This document shows positions 56,472 to 64,000 of a stretch of DNA of 64,000 nt, piece by piece (within the stretch, counting starts at the first letter, position 1; every line of letters starts with the position of its first letter). The notes beneath the pieces were generated by a model, which saw only the letters and a program-made list of their open reading frames with translations, did not search any database and had not been told where the DNA came from. A program made the translations under genes and the position numbers. Source of the DNA: Bacteroidetes bacterium UBA1941 (lineage in GTDB: Bacteria; Bacteroidota; Bacteroidia; Chitinophagales; LD1); the NCBI GenBank assembly GCA_002336805.1, contig DDEZ01000002.1:682001-746000 (forward strand), given 5' to 3'.

Positions 56472-56491
56472 TTTATTGATACTTTTATCCG
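56472..56491 (+). promoter_or_regulatory. Repeated promoter-like 20-mer, copy 2
   Basis: TTTATTGATACTTTTATCCG, ending one base before the ATG at 56493. If a promoter, the mRNA would be leaderless. Confidence 0.45.
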
Positions 56492-56492
56492 T

Positions 56493-57239
56493 ATGATAGA
56501 GTTTTCTGCACGGGAGAGTGAGTTGTTTGGAGTCCGTTTTGGCAGGGCTACTATCACGTCAGACTTTCGGGACTGGGAGCGGGTCAGGAGGCTCAGTACA
56601 GAGATGCAGCTGGACTATCTCCGCCTGAAGATCGTAAACCCCGATGATAGCTTCCTGGATCATTTCAATAGCATAAAATGGCACGCCGACCTCATGGGCG
56701 TGATACGTCTATACAAGATCGTAGCCAAAGAAGCGCATGCCACATACGAAGCACCTGTCGCTACATTCAAAAAGGCTACAGAGGCTGACAAACAATTGCT
56801 GAAAGACCTGCTGATACAGACATATACAGAGGTGCCGTTCGGCTTCTTTCAGTATAAAGCCCTGCTGGAGAAGTTTCCTCATCACAAGCAACTGGAGAAT
56901 ATAGGCACCTACATAGCAGACAATTTCTGCGGTCAGCACAAAGACCGGGAGGCTTATATCGGCTATGTGAATGGCAAGCCGATCGAATGCTTCGCCTCAG
57001 ACTTTACGGATGGGAGCACAGCGGTCACACTCTATGCCGGTATCCTCACAGAGTACAGGGACAATGATCTGTTCAAGGATATGATCCGTTTTTTCAAACA
57101 GCTGTGCTGGCAGAAGGGGATGAAGAAATCTATCTGCGGTGCCCGCCTGGAGAATCTCTCCAGCCAGTACGCCATGGAGCGCGAGGGCTCAGTCTCCTAC
57201 GGTACGGAGTGGGTATACATGATCAGCTTTGACAAATAG
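56493..57239 (+). CDS. GNAT-like acetyltransferase (possible sugar N-acetyltransferase)
   Basis: 248 residues. The N-terminal part (ESELFGVRFGRATI, then LSTEMQLDYLRLKI) resembles dTDP-sugar N-acetyltransferases of the WecD/RffC kind. The C-terminal half has a GNAT layout (GYVNGKPIECFASDF, LYAGILTEYRDNDLFKDMI) but a weak acetyl-CoA loop. It is the first gene of a cluster of sugar-transfer genes and is 5 bases upstream of the TMTC-like gene. Assignment is moderate. Confidence 0.6.
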   Translation: MIEFSARESELFGVRFGRATITSDFRDWERVRRLSTEMQLDYLRLKIVNPDDSFLDHFNSIKWHADLMGVIRLYKIVAKEAHATYEAPVATFKKATEADKQLLKDLLIQTYTEVPFGFFQYKALLEKFPHHKQLENIGTYIADNFCGQHKDREAYIGYVNGKPIECFASDFTDGSTAVTLYAGILTEYRDNDLFKDMIRFFKQLCWQKGMKKSICGARLENLSSQYAMEREGSVSYGTEWVYMISFDK

Positions 57240-57244
57240 CAGCA

Positions 57245-59164
57245 GTGAAGGATCTCAAAGATATACTCGTACTCAGTGGCCTGCGTGCCCGCATCCTGCT
57301 GATCGTAGCCTGCCTGGTCTGCTATGCCGGCTCCCTGTGCAATGACTACGCATTAGACGATGACTTTGCGTTTTATGCTAATCAGTATGTACAGAAGGGC
57401 TTTAGCGGCATACCGGATATTCTCACGCATCCCTACTATACCAGCAGTACCCTCACCTTTGATTATCGCCCTGTAGCATCGGTTACCTTTGCTGTAGAGA
57501 AGGAACTCTTTGGCAATAACCCCCACATCAGCCATGGTATCAACCTCGCCCTATATATCATAGCGGTGTTGCTATTGCTTGGTGTACTCACAGAGGTGAT
57601 AGGCCTTGGGCTTGCGCCGGCCTTTATCACCGCGCTGATCTTTGCGGTGCACCCCGCGCATACTGAGATAGTAGCTTCTATCAAGAATCGGGAGGAGCTC
57701 CTCAGCTTTATATTCTGCATGCTTGCCTTCTTCACCGTGCACAGGTTCTTTGGTCAGAAGAAACTCACCGGCTGGCTGCTGTATGGCATGCTCACTATCG
57801 CCTGCCTGCTGTTATCCTTTGCCTCCAAGCTCACCAGCATCCCTGTCATCGTCATCTTTGCGGCTATGCTCTACATGCAGAGGCGCTACCGCTCTGCGCG
57901 GCAGTTCTATCCTCTGTTTGCTGCCATCGCTTTGGTCTCTCTCAGCTACCTGGTGGTCATACTCCGCATGTCAAACCGCCCGGTCTATGACCTCGAGAAT
58001 CCACTCGTCAGCTATCCGGGAGATATCTCTGCCAAGATCGGCACCACTGCTATGGCGCTGCTGTTTTATTTCCGCTTCATGTGGGTGCCTCACCCGTTCT
58101 CATTCTTCTATGGCTACAATACGATACCGGTAGTGCATCTGGGAGATCCTGTGGCCATGCTGTCTATCATGCTGCACCTCGGGCTGTTTATATACGGCGT
58201 TATCTTATTTTTTAGAAAGAACCTCACGGGGCTTTTCATACTGTCTTACTTCTTTGCCATCGCGCTATACAGCAATATCCTGATCCCATATACCGGCATC
58301 GTCTCAGAGCGGGCGCTATTCTTCCCGGGGCTTTGGTTTATAGGGGCTATTGTCCACTGGTGCTACGAGAGGCTATATGGCAAAGCGGTGTCTGTGATGC
58401 TGCGAAATGGCGCACTAGCGCTGCTGGCCATTGTCATCACTGCCTATGGTGTACTCGATATGGATCGTGTAGCGCAGTGGCATGACACGATCACGCTCAT
58501 GAGCAGCGATATCCCACACCTTGACAATTCGACCCTCGCCAATTATTTCTACGGCTGCGTGCTGAAAAACAACGCCGAGGCCCAGACCGATACTGCCGGC
58601 TACAGGCGCTACATGCGTCCATCTAAGGAGGCATTCTACCGTGTCAATACACTCAGCCCTACTTATCCATACGGCTACTTCCGCCTTGGGCTGATCTACC
58701 GCTACGATGAGTACAATGGCGACTCCGCCTTTTACTATTTCAACAAGGCTTACGAATACAATAAGGAGCAGACTGATATCCGCTATCAGTATGGGCGTAC
58801 GCAGTATGAGTTTGGAGATATGCGCCGCGCAGCAGATGTTTTTGCCGCGTTGTACAAGGACCTGCCTACAGATACATTCACCGTATTCTACCACGCATTG
58901 CTACAGCTGAAGCTGCACAATATGCAGGAGGGCAAGCGTGCCGCAGATGAGTTTATGCGCATGGCGCCGGGGTACTACCAGTCGCATTTCAATATGGGTA
59001 TCTACTATGAGCTATCCGGAGATGCAGACAATGCAGCCCGCGAGTACCAGCGCTCCGTAGATCTCGGCTGTACCGATCAGCTGGTATACAACTATCTGAT
59101 AGACTACTACAGTACTCACGGCCGTGAGCAGGACGCTGACCGCTACCGCCGCCTGCGGCAATAA
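57245..59164 (+). CDS. TMTC-like GT-C glycosyltransferase with C-terminal TPR repeats
   Basis: 639 residues from GTG at 57245. The first loop has the acidic motif LDDDFAFY. HPAHTEIVASIKNREELLS closely matches the conserved segment of eukaryotic TMTC O-mannosyltransferases. About eleven membrane segments run to about residue 410. A periplasmic region with four or five TPR-like repeats follows (about 455-639). Expected role: transfer of a sugar, perhaps mannose, from a polyprenyl-phosphate donor to exported proteins. The donor synthase could be the next gene. Confidence 0.8.
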   Translation: MKDLKDILVLSGLRARILLIVACLVCYAGSLCNDYALDDDFAFYANQYVQKGFSGIPDILTHPYYTSSTLTFDYRPVASVTFAVEKELFGNNPHISHGINLALYIIAVLLLLGVLTEVIGLGLAPAFITALIFAVHPAHTEIVASIKNREELLSFIFCMLAFFTVHRFFGQKKLTGWLLYGMLTIACLLLSFASKLTSIPVIVIFAAMLYMQRRYRSARQFYPLFAAIALVSLSYLVVILRMSNRPVYDLENPLVSYPGDISAKIGTTAMALLFYFRFMWVPHPFSFFYGYNTIPVVHLGDPVAMLSIMLHLGLFIYGVILFFRKNLTGLFILSYFFAIALYSNILIPYTGIVSERALFFPGLWFIGAIVHWCYERLYGKAVSVMLRNGALALLAIVITAYGVLDMDRVAQWHDTITLMSSDIPHLDNSTLANYFYGCVLKNNAEAQTDTAGYRRYMRPSKEAFYRVNTLSPTYPYGYFRLGLIYRYDEYNGDSAFYYFNKAYEYNKEQTDIRYQYGRTQYEFGDMRRAADVFAALYKDLPTDTFTVFYHALLQLKLHNMQEGKRAADEFMRMAPGYYQSHFNMGIYYELSGDADNAAREYQRSVDLGCTDQLVYNYLIDYYSTHGREQDADRYRRLRQ

Positions 59165-59220
59165 AGATGCGCTCCATTACGTTGCTCATGTATGTCTCAT
59201 ATTTCACTTAGTTTAGTCCG

Positions 59221-59910
59221 GTGAAGCTGTCCATCATCATGCCTGTATACAATGAGTCCGCCACGATCCGCGAGATAGTGACACGGGTCATGGCAGTACC
59301 ACTGGAGATAGAGCTCGTCATAGTAGATGATGCCTCTACAGACACTACAGGCACCATACTGGATCAGGAGATAGCAGCACAATATCCAGCTGTCAAAATA
59401 CTGCACCATCCGGCTAACCGTGGCAAAGCCGCCGCAATACGCACTGGTATACCATATACCTCGGGAGAGATTATCACCATACAGGATGGCGACCTGGAGA
59501 CCGAGCCGCAGGACCTGGTGCACCTCACCGCGCCTATACGGGAGGGTAGGGCAGAGGTAGTATATGGCTCGCGCTATCTGGCGCCAAAGGAGCAGCATCT
59601 CTACCGCAGCTATCAGTTGGGAGGCCGCATCCTCTCCTGGACTGCCAATCTGCTTTACGGCCAGCACATCACAGACGAGCCGGCATGCTACAAGGTTTTT
59701 CGCGCTGAGATACTCAAGAGTATCAAGCTCGAATACGACCGCTTTGAGTTTTGCCCCGAGGTCACCGCCAAGGTCTCTAAGATGGGCTACAAGATACAGG
59801 AGCTGCCTATGCACTATTATCCGCGGGGCTTTGACGAGGGCAAGAAGCTGCACTGGATAGATGGACTAAAGGCGATATGGGTACTGCTGAAATACAGGTT
59901 TACTGACTGA
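59221..59910 (+). CDS. GT2 glycosyltransferase, polyprenyl-phosphate sugar synthase (DPM1) type
   Basis: 229 residues from GTG at 59221. The GT-A fold starts SIIMPVYNE and VIVDDASTD. The metal motif is QDGDLETEP, in place of the common QDADLEYDP. GRAEVVYGSRYL is also typical of dolichyl-phosphate mannose synthases. No C-terminal membrane domain. It likely makes the lipid-linked sugar used by the GT-C protein upstream. Confidence 0.88.
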   Translation: MKLSIIMPVYNESATIREIVTRVMAVPLEIELVIVDDASTDTTGTILDQEIAAQYPAVKILHHPANRGKAAAIRTGIPYTSGEIITIQDGDLETEPQDLVHLTAPIREGRAEVVYGSRYLAPKEQHLYRSYQLGGRILSWTANLLYGQHITDEPACYKVFRAEILKSIKLEYDRFEFCPEVTAKVSKMGYKIQELPMHYYPRGFDEGKKLHWIDGLKAIWVLLKYRFTD

Positions 59911-59961
59911 TGTAGAAAAGTGTGTTTTGAGACTGGCAAATAATTGTCAATTTTGATCGAA

Positions 59962-60588
59962 ATGGCAGAGGCACAAAAAAATAAACCTTTCACAGATACA
60001 CAGGTCCTGCGCAGGAACCTGCTGGTGGCCTTTGTGCTGGTCATAGTGTTGGTAGCATTGTACGCCACCATACCGGGTTACAACTTTGCCGTAAAGGATG
60101 TGGCAGTGCGCAATAAAGAACTGATGGACCACATAGAGACCCGCCGGCTCAATGCCAACCTGCCTGAGCTCACCCTGCAGCAGAAGCGCCTCTTCAAGAT
60201 CGAAAGCTACTGGTATATAGATTATCTGCGTGAGAGTACTCCGAGTGATGCTGTGATACTGCTACCACCTCACGCTGCTATACCTGATACCTCTGAGTTC
60301 AATCTGGTCTATAGCTCGGAGTGGATGGAGTACTTCCTCTTTCCCCGGCTATGTGTATCCGAAGATGACAAGGATAGCAAGCCCGAGCTATACAGAAAGG
60401 CTAACTATGTGGCCATCGTACGCGGCTGGGGCTATGACAAGCTGAAGTATCAGCCATCTAAAAAAGAAAGCGAGGCAGTACTACCTATCGAAAAGCCTAA
60501 AGCAGACTCGACAGCTGCCAATACCGCACTGAAGCCACAGCTGCTAAACGATCCATCTTTCAAACCTAAAACCAATACGCAGGAGTAA
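59962..60588 (+). CDS. Single-pass membrane protein of unknown function
   Basis: 208 residues from ATG at 59962 (a TTG at 59944 is in frame). One membrane segment near the N-terminus (about 22-42) anchors an extracytoplasmic domain: NKELMDHIETRRLNANLPEL, then YWYIDYLRESTPSDAVILLPP. The C-terminal 40 residues are a low-complexity Lys/Pro/Thr tail. The style resembles accessory domains of GT-C systems. It overlaps the next start codon by one base (TAATG). TTTG (59926-59929), 18 bases and CAATTTTG form a plausible promoter. Confidence 0.65.
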   Translation: MAEAQKNKPFTDTQVLRRNLLVAFVLVIVLVALYATIPGYNFAVKDVAVRNKELMDHIETRRLNANLPELTLQQKRLFKIESYWYIDYLRESTPSDAVILLPPHAAIPDTSEFNLVYSSEWMEYFLFPRLCVSEDDKDSKPELYRKANYVAIVRGWGYDKLKYQPSKKESEAVLPIEKPKADSTAANTALKPQLLNDPSFKPKTNTQE

Positions 60589-61979
60589 TGTTGCTATTTG
60601 TAGGCATATTGATGGTGTACCTGATAGGAGCGGGCATACTGACGCGCATCAGCCAGGCCTGGAGCTGGAAGGAGCTGATCGCTTCCTCTTTTCTCATCGG
60701 CATAGCGGCAGAGACTTTCTTCATGTTTGTGTTTGACCTGATCGGATTCCCATTCTCTTATTACGCGCTTTTCTTTGCCGGTTTCGCCGTCATCGTTTTC
60801 TGCTATGATAGCATGTATAGCTACTGGCAGGCCAAACGAAAAGACATCAACCTCGGCTCCTGGTCGCTCCAGACGGCCAACTACCCAGCGGTGATCCTCG
60901 GCATCGCCATTTTTTATATGCTCTACCTCATCACTGAGAAAAACCTCTTCTGGCCTACCACCGAGCATGATGCCATAGGCTCCTTTGATAAGCTGGGCAT
61001 CGTCATGGCACTCGAGGGCCGGATCAAGATCAGCCTCTTCCAGTGGGGCCTGGAGGGTGCCGGAGGTATATATCCCCCTTTGTTTCACGGAGGTATAGCA
61101 TACATGTATCTCTACGGAGCGGCTCAGCCCAAGATCATCACCACACTATATTTCATCTCCCTGCTACTGGGTTTCTATGCCATCCTCAGTAGGTATGTCA
61201 GCACTATTACGGCGCTCTTTTTTACGCTACTGCTGGAGATGGTGCCTGAGATGTTTAGCCACGCCGCCCTGCTGCTGGGCAATCTGCCTACTACAGCATA
61301 CGTTGGGCTGGCCTCCCTCACACTATTCGTCTGGATACAGACCAAAGAGCAGCGCTACTTTATCCTGAGCTGCATCCTCACGGGCCTCAGTCTCTGGATA
61401 CGAAATGATACCATCGGCTTTGCCCTCGCAGGCACCCTCATCATAGCAGTCTACGCACAAACCACAGACAAGTGGAAGAAAGCTGCTATCTACTTCGGAT
61501 CTGCTATCCTGCCTTTCATCATCTGGACCCTCTACCTCAAGCTGAAGATCCATAGCACCCAGGGCGGCCGTTTTGTAGATCACTTTGGTTTTGACACGGC
61601 TAAGATGAAGTTGATGTTTGCCTATGTGCTCAGCTACTTCAGCTGGATACAGGTGGGCAGTATGCCGCCGGGTATACAGCTCTACGGGCTGTCGTTTCTG
61701 CTCGTATTCCTCATCATCGCGCTGAATGCAAAGAATCTGACTAAGGATAAACCGTATATCCTCGTATTCTTCCTCGCATCCTTTGCAGTTTACTTTGGTA
61801 TCTTCTACCTGATAGATGAGAGTAAGCAGCACGCACCCATGTCCAGCCTTATGGAGAGCTCCTTCAAGCGGGGTATGTTCTGCTTTATCCCGGCGCTATT
61901 CTACTATGCTGCTACCTCGCAGGTCATGCAGCGCTTCTCAGCCTGGCTGGAGACTTTCCGAAAGGGCACTACAGCTTAA
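60588..61979 (+). CDS. Polytopic membrane protein, GT-C-like
   Basis: 463 residues, about 12 membrane segments. A periplasmic acidic motif after an early TM (WPTTEHDAIGSFDKL) and YPPLFHGGIAYMYLYG resemble the first-loop and second-helix region of GT-C transferases. It is translationally coupled to the 59962 gene. A role in lipid-linked sugar transfer is inferred from its neighbours; no family is recognised. Confidence 0.65.
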   Translation: MLLFVGILMVYLIGAGILTRISQAWSWKELIASSFLIGIAAETFFMFVFDLIGFPFSYYALFFAGFAVIVFCYDSMYSYWQAKRKDINLGSWSLQTANYPAVILGIAIFYMLYLITEKNLFWPTTEHDAIGSFDKLGIVMALEGRIKISLFQWGLEGAGGIYPPLFHGGIAYMYLYGAAQPKIITTLYFISLLLGFYAILSRYVSTITALFFTLLLEMVPEMFSHAALLLGNLPTTAYVGLASLTLFVWIQTKEQRYFILSCILTGLSLWIRNDTIGFALAGTLIIAVYAQTTDKWKKAAIYFGSAILPFIIWTLYLKLKIHSTQGGRFVDHFGFDTAKMKLMFAYVLSYFSWIQVGSMPPGIQLYGLSFLLVFLIIALNAKNLTKDKPYILVFFLASFAVYFGIFYLIDESKQHAPMSSLMESSFKRGMFCFIPALFYYAATSQVMQRFSAWLETFRKGTTA

Positions 61980-61990
61980 AGCCACCAATG

Positions 61991-62162
61991 TAGAGACGCA
62001 ATATTTTGCGTCTTCACAAATCCGACAAGGTCCCCATCGTAGACAGGCAATATTTTGCGTCTTCACAAATCCGACAAGGTCCCCATCGTAGACAGGCAAT
62101 ATTTTGCCCCTTCACAAATCCGCAAAGGTCCCCATCATAGGCAGGCAATATTTTGCGTCTTT
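61991..62162. repeat. 49-base tandem repeat with palindromic head, in a 332-base spacer
   Basis: CAATATTTTG starts at 61999, 62048, 62097 and 62146: exact 49-base spacing, three full units and a partial fourth. The first unit has an intact palindrome AGACGCAA-TATT-TTGCGTCT (61994-62013); later units have a degenerate left arm. There are no spacers, so it is not CRISPR. The rest of the spacer (62163-62311) has only a terminator. Confidence 0.85.
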
Positions 62163-62261
62163 ACTCATGAGAAAACTCCATGTCCACCCGCACTATCCGC
62201 CTCTGCACCATATATCTTTTGAGTTTCCGCGCCATTGCGGTTAAACACTATCGAAAACAGA

Positions 62262-62284
62262 AAACCCGCTCAACGAGCGGGTTT
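62262..62284 (-). terminator. Terminator after rplX
   Basis: AAACCCGCTC, loop AAC, GAGCGGGTTT. On the minus strand TTCTGTTTTCG follows. It ends the r-protein transcript at rplX, where rplE would normally continue. Confidence 0.85.
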
Positions 62285-62311
62285 CAATATGATTAAGGGT
62301 TAAACCTTGTA

Positions 62312-62620
62312 TTAGTCGATGTTCTTGCCTGTCTTCTTAGACACGCGTACAGTAGTACCCTTTACATCCTTGCGGCCTACGCGGGTAGGAGCGCCGTCAG
62401 AGAGCAGGGCTACGTTTGATACGTGTACACCACCTTCAGTCTTTACGATACCGCCCTGAGGGTTTTGAGATGTAGGCTTGCTGTGCTTTGTCTTCACATT
62501 TACGCCTTCTACTATTACGCGGCTTTTCTCACGCAGTATCTCTGTGACACGGCCTTTCTTGCCTTTGTCTTCGCCTGCGATCACTACCACAGTATCACCT
62601 TTCTTTATATTCCACTTCAT
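62312..62620 (-). CDS. rplX: Ribosomal protein L24 (uL24)
   Basis: 102 residues. The KOW motif is KKGDTVVVIAGEDKGKKGRV near the N-terminus, followed by VIVEGVNVKTKH and PTRVGRK. L24 initiates 50S assembly. It is the last gene before a terminator; its normal follower rplE is at 13572 on the other strand. Confidence 0.97.
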   Translation of the reverse strand: MKWNIKKGDTVVVIAGEDKGKKGRVTEILREKSRVIVEGVNVKTKHSKPTSQNPQGGIVKTEGGVHVSNVALLSDGAPTRVGRKDVKGTTVRVSKKTGKNID

Positions 62621-62661
62621 TTTGGTATCGTTTATTGCTTTTATTTATTGGGATTGTCTGA

Positions 62662-63030
62662 TTACAGTACCTCAGGGGCCAGTGATACGATCTTCATGAA
62701 AGACTTGTCACGCAGCTCACGTGCTACTGGTCCGAAGATACGCGTACCGCGTGGTTCGTCCTGGTTATTCAGGAGTACTACCGCGTTATCGTCAAAACGG
62801 ATGTAAGATCCGTCTTTCCTGCGGATAGCCTTCTTGGTACGTACTACTACAGCCTTAGACACTGTTCCTTTCTTAGCGCCACCGGTCGGGAGAGCCTTCT
62901 TGATAGATACGACTACCTTGTCACCTATGCCGGCATACCTCCTGCCTGATCCTCCGAGTACACGGATCACGAGTACTTCCCTCGCACCGCTATTGTCAGC
63001 TACATTTGCCCTTGATTCTTGCTGTAACAT
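62662..63030 (-). CDS. rplN: Ribosomal protein L14 (uL14)
   Basis: 122 residues, the standard length, starting MLQQESRANVADNSGAREV. GSYIRFDDNAVVLLN and the EPRGTRIFGPVARELR signature are intact. It lies on the 50S face contacting 16S rRNA. A 145-base spacer with repeats separates it from rpsQ upstream, unusually long for this position. Confidence 0.98.
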   Translation of the reverse strand: MLQQESRANVADNSGAREVLVIRVLGGSGRRYAGIGDKVVVSIKKALPTGGAKKGTVSKAVVVRTKKAIRRKDGSYIRFDDNAVVLLNNQDEPRGTRIFGPVARELRDKSFMKIVSLAPEVL

Positions 63031-63048
63031 TTCTTCTGTTTTTTATGG

Positions 63049-63145
63049 GTATTTAGTATTCAGTATTTAGTATTAAGACTGCTCAAAACTAACTACCAAA
63101 AAACTATTCTTTTATGACTTTCTGTATTCAGTATTATCTGAATAC
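63049..63145. repeat. Heptad GTATTYA array and hairpin in rpsQ-rplN spacer
   Basis: GTATTTA, GTATTCA, GTATTTA and GTATTAA stand head to tail at 63049-63076. Further on GTATTCAG (63124-63131) pairs with CTGAATAC (63138-63145). Related TTAGTATTAAG-like pieces surround them. Confidence 0.75.
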
Positions 63146-63175
63146 TTAATACTAATTACTTACTACCAGCTAAAA

Positions 63176-63430
63176 TTACTTAGCCCTTTCTACTACCTCT
63201 ACCAGCCTCCAGCGCTTGCTCTTGCTGAGTGGGCGGGTCTCCATGATACGTACGGTATCACCGGTCTTCGCGTTGTTCGTTTCATCATGAGCCTTGTACG
63301 TCTTGGTACGCTTCATGAACTTGCCGTAGATAGGGTGCATGATCTTGGTCACTTCAGATACAGTGATGGTCTTTTCCATCTTGTCGCTGACTACTACACC
63401 GAGACGCTCTTTCCTGAGATTTCTTTCCAT
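63176..63430 (-). CDS. rpsQ: Ribosomal protein S17 (uS17)
   Basis: 84 residues, an OB fold. Conserved segments are LRKERLGVVVSDKMEKTI, the KFMKRTKTYKAHDETN core and VRIMETRPLSKSKRWRL. It binds 16S rRNA early in assembly. Canonical order rpmC-rpsQ-rplN. Confidence 0.97.
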   Translation of the reverse strand: MERNLRKERLGVVVSDKMEKTITVSEVTKIMHPIYGKFMKRTKTYKAHDETNNAKTGDTVRIMETRPLSKSKRWRLVEVVERAK

Positions 63431-63459
63431 TTTATTATAGTTGATAGCTTTGGTCTTAA

Positions 63460-63681
63460 TTATTTAGCTGCTGTAGCTGCTGTCCTTGAGTTCAGGTTAG
63501 TGAGCATACGTGCTATATCCCTCCTCTTGGCGCGGATAGCCATCGGATTCTCAGATGATGATACAGCGTGGCTGAATTCCATCTTGCCCAGTGCTGCCTT
63601 TTCTTGCTTCACTTTCTCTGCCAGGTCTTTATTGTTCAGCGCGTTGATGTCCTTGGTCTGTATGGCTTTATTAGCTCCCAT
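63460..63681 (-). CDS. rpmC: Ribosomal protein L29 (uL29)
   Basis: 73 residues, helical hairpin. AEKVKQEKAALGKMEFSHAV and ENPMAIRAKRRDIARMLT are typical of L29. L29 lies at the nascent-chain exit. Canonical order after rplP. Confidence 0.95.
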   Translation of the reverse strand: MGANKAIQTKDINALNNKDLAEKVKQEKAALGKMEFSHAVSSSENPMAIRAKRRDIARMLTNLNSRTAATAAK

Positions 63682-63715
63682 TGTCTTAGTATTGACTTAG
63701 TAGTTTTAAAAATGA

Positions 63716-64000
63716 TTAGGCGAGGATCTCTACGGCATCCCTGCGGGTTACAAACTTGGTCTTCACCGGGAGCTTCTGAGCTGCCAGGCGCATAGCCTCT
63801 TCAGCTACCGCACGTGGCACACCATCACACTCAAACAGGATCGCACCTGGACGAACCGGAGCGCCCCAGCCTTCTGGGTTACCTTTACCTTTACCCATAC
63901 GTACCTCGAGAGGCTTACGAGTGATTACTTTGTCAGGGAAGATACGGATCCACACCTTTCCTTCACGCTTCATAAAGCGGGTCACCGCGATACGCGCAGA
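63716..64000 (-). CDS. rplP: Ribosomal protein L16 (uL16), 5' end outside window
   Basis: 94 residues of the C-terminal two-thirds are visible, open to the window edge. Signatures are RMGKGKGNPEGWGAPVRPG and LAAQKLPVKTKFV. L16 is needed for the 50S A site. The S10-type operon continues beyond the window. Confidence 0.95.
   Translation of the reverse strand, partial: SARIAVTRFMKREGKVWIRIFPDKVITRKPLEVRMGKGKGNPEGWGAPVRPGAILFECDGVPRAVAEEAMRLAAQKLPVKTKFVTRRDAVEILA

Noticed and set aside
61991..62162. Possible CRISPR array
   Set aside because: The 49-base units are contiguous with no variable spacers, and no cas genes are present.

Overview
The window is chromosomal DNA from a member of the Bacteroidota. 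Four things point there: proteins with the gliding-motility/T9SS C-terminal domain (PNGDG-ND start) or a T9SS type A sorting tail, SprB-type repeats, promoters of the Bacteroidota form TTTG-N19-TAnnTTTG, and weak or absent Shine-Dalgarno sequences. Chitinophagales is plausible but not proven. No tRNA, rRNA, CRISPR, transposase or prophage was seen.

Layout. 1-3045 (minus): 5' part of a large secreted protein. 3237-6765 (plus): alpha-type ribosomal block infA-rpmJ-rpsM-rpsK-rpsD-rpoA-rplQ. 6932-13436: small housekeeping and envelope genes (thioredoxin, lipoproteins, accB-accC, comB) ending in a toxin-antitoxin pair. 13572-19491 (plus): spc-type block rplE-rpsN-rpsH-rplF-rplR-rpsE-rpmD-rplO-secY, then map. 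19546-30808: DinB protein, WYL regulator, flavoprotein, recN, acetyltransferase, cation-efflux protein, glycolate-oxidase-like enzyme, mpg and two polytopic membrane proteins. 30855-38650 (minus): two T9SS cargo proteins around gyrB. 39002-55000 (plus): two giant paralogous adhesin-like proteins (2295 and about 2988 aa). 55073-61979: Asp/Asn hydroxylase-like protein, lipoprotein, GNAT protein, TMTC-like GT-C protein with TPRs, DPM-like GT2 and two membrane proteins. 61991-62162: tandem palindromic repeat. 62312-64000 (minus): rplX-rplN-rpsQ-rpmC-rplP, running off the end.

The main surprise is that the normally contiguous S10-spc-alpha ribosomal superoperon lies here in three pieces. It is broken at rplX/rplE and at map/infA, and one piece is inverted. 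Each of the two pieces whose 5' end is visible has its own strong Bacteroidota promoter, and both promoters share the initial sequence TTTGCAGTCC. Repeats and a toxin-antitoxin pair sit near the break points.

The second theme is cell-surface biology. The giant SprB-repeat proteins carry a D-S/T-hydrophobic motif at the end of many repeats, which fits the known Bacteroidota O-glycosylation sequon. Immediately downstream is a cluster whose TMTC-like GT-C protein and polyprenyl-phosphate-sugar-synthase-like GT2 could supply such glycosylation. This link is inference. Seven-base-periodic repeat arrays in intergenic DNA of essential operons are a further undescribed-looking element.
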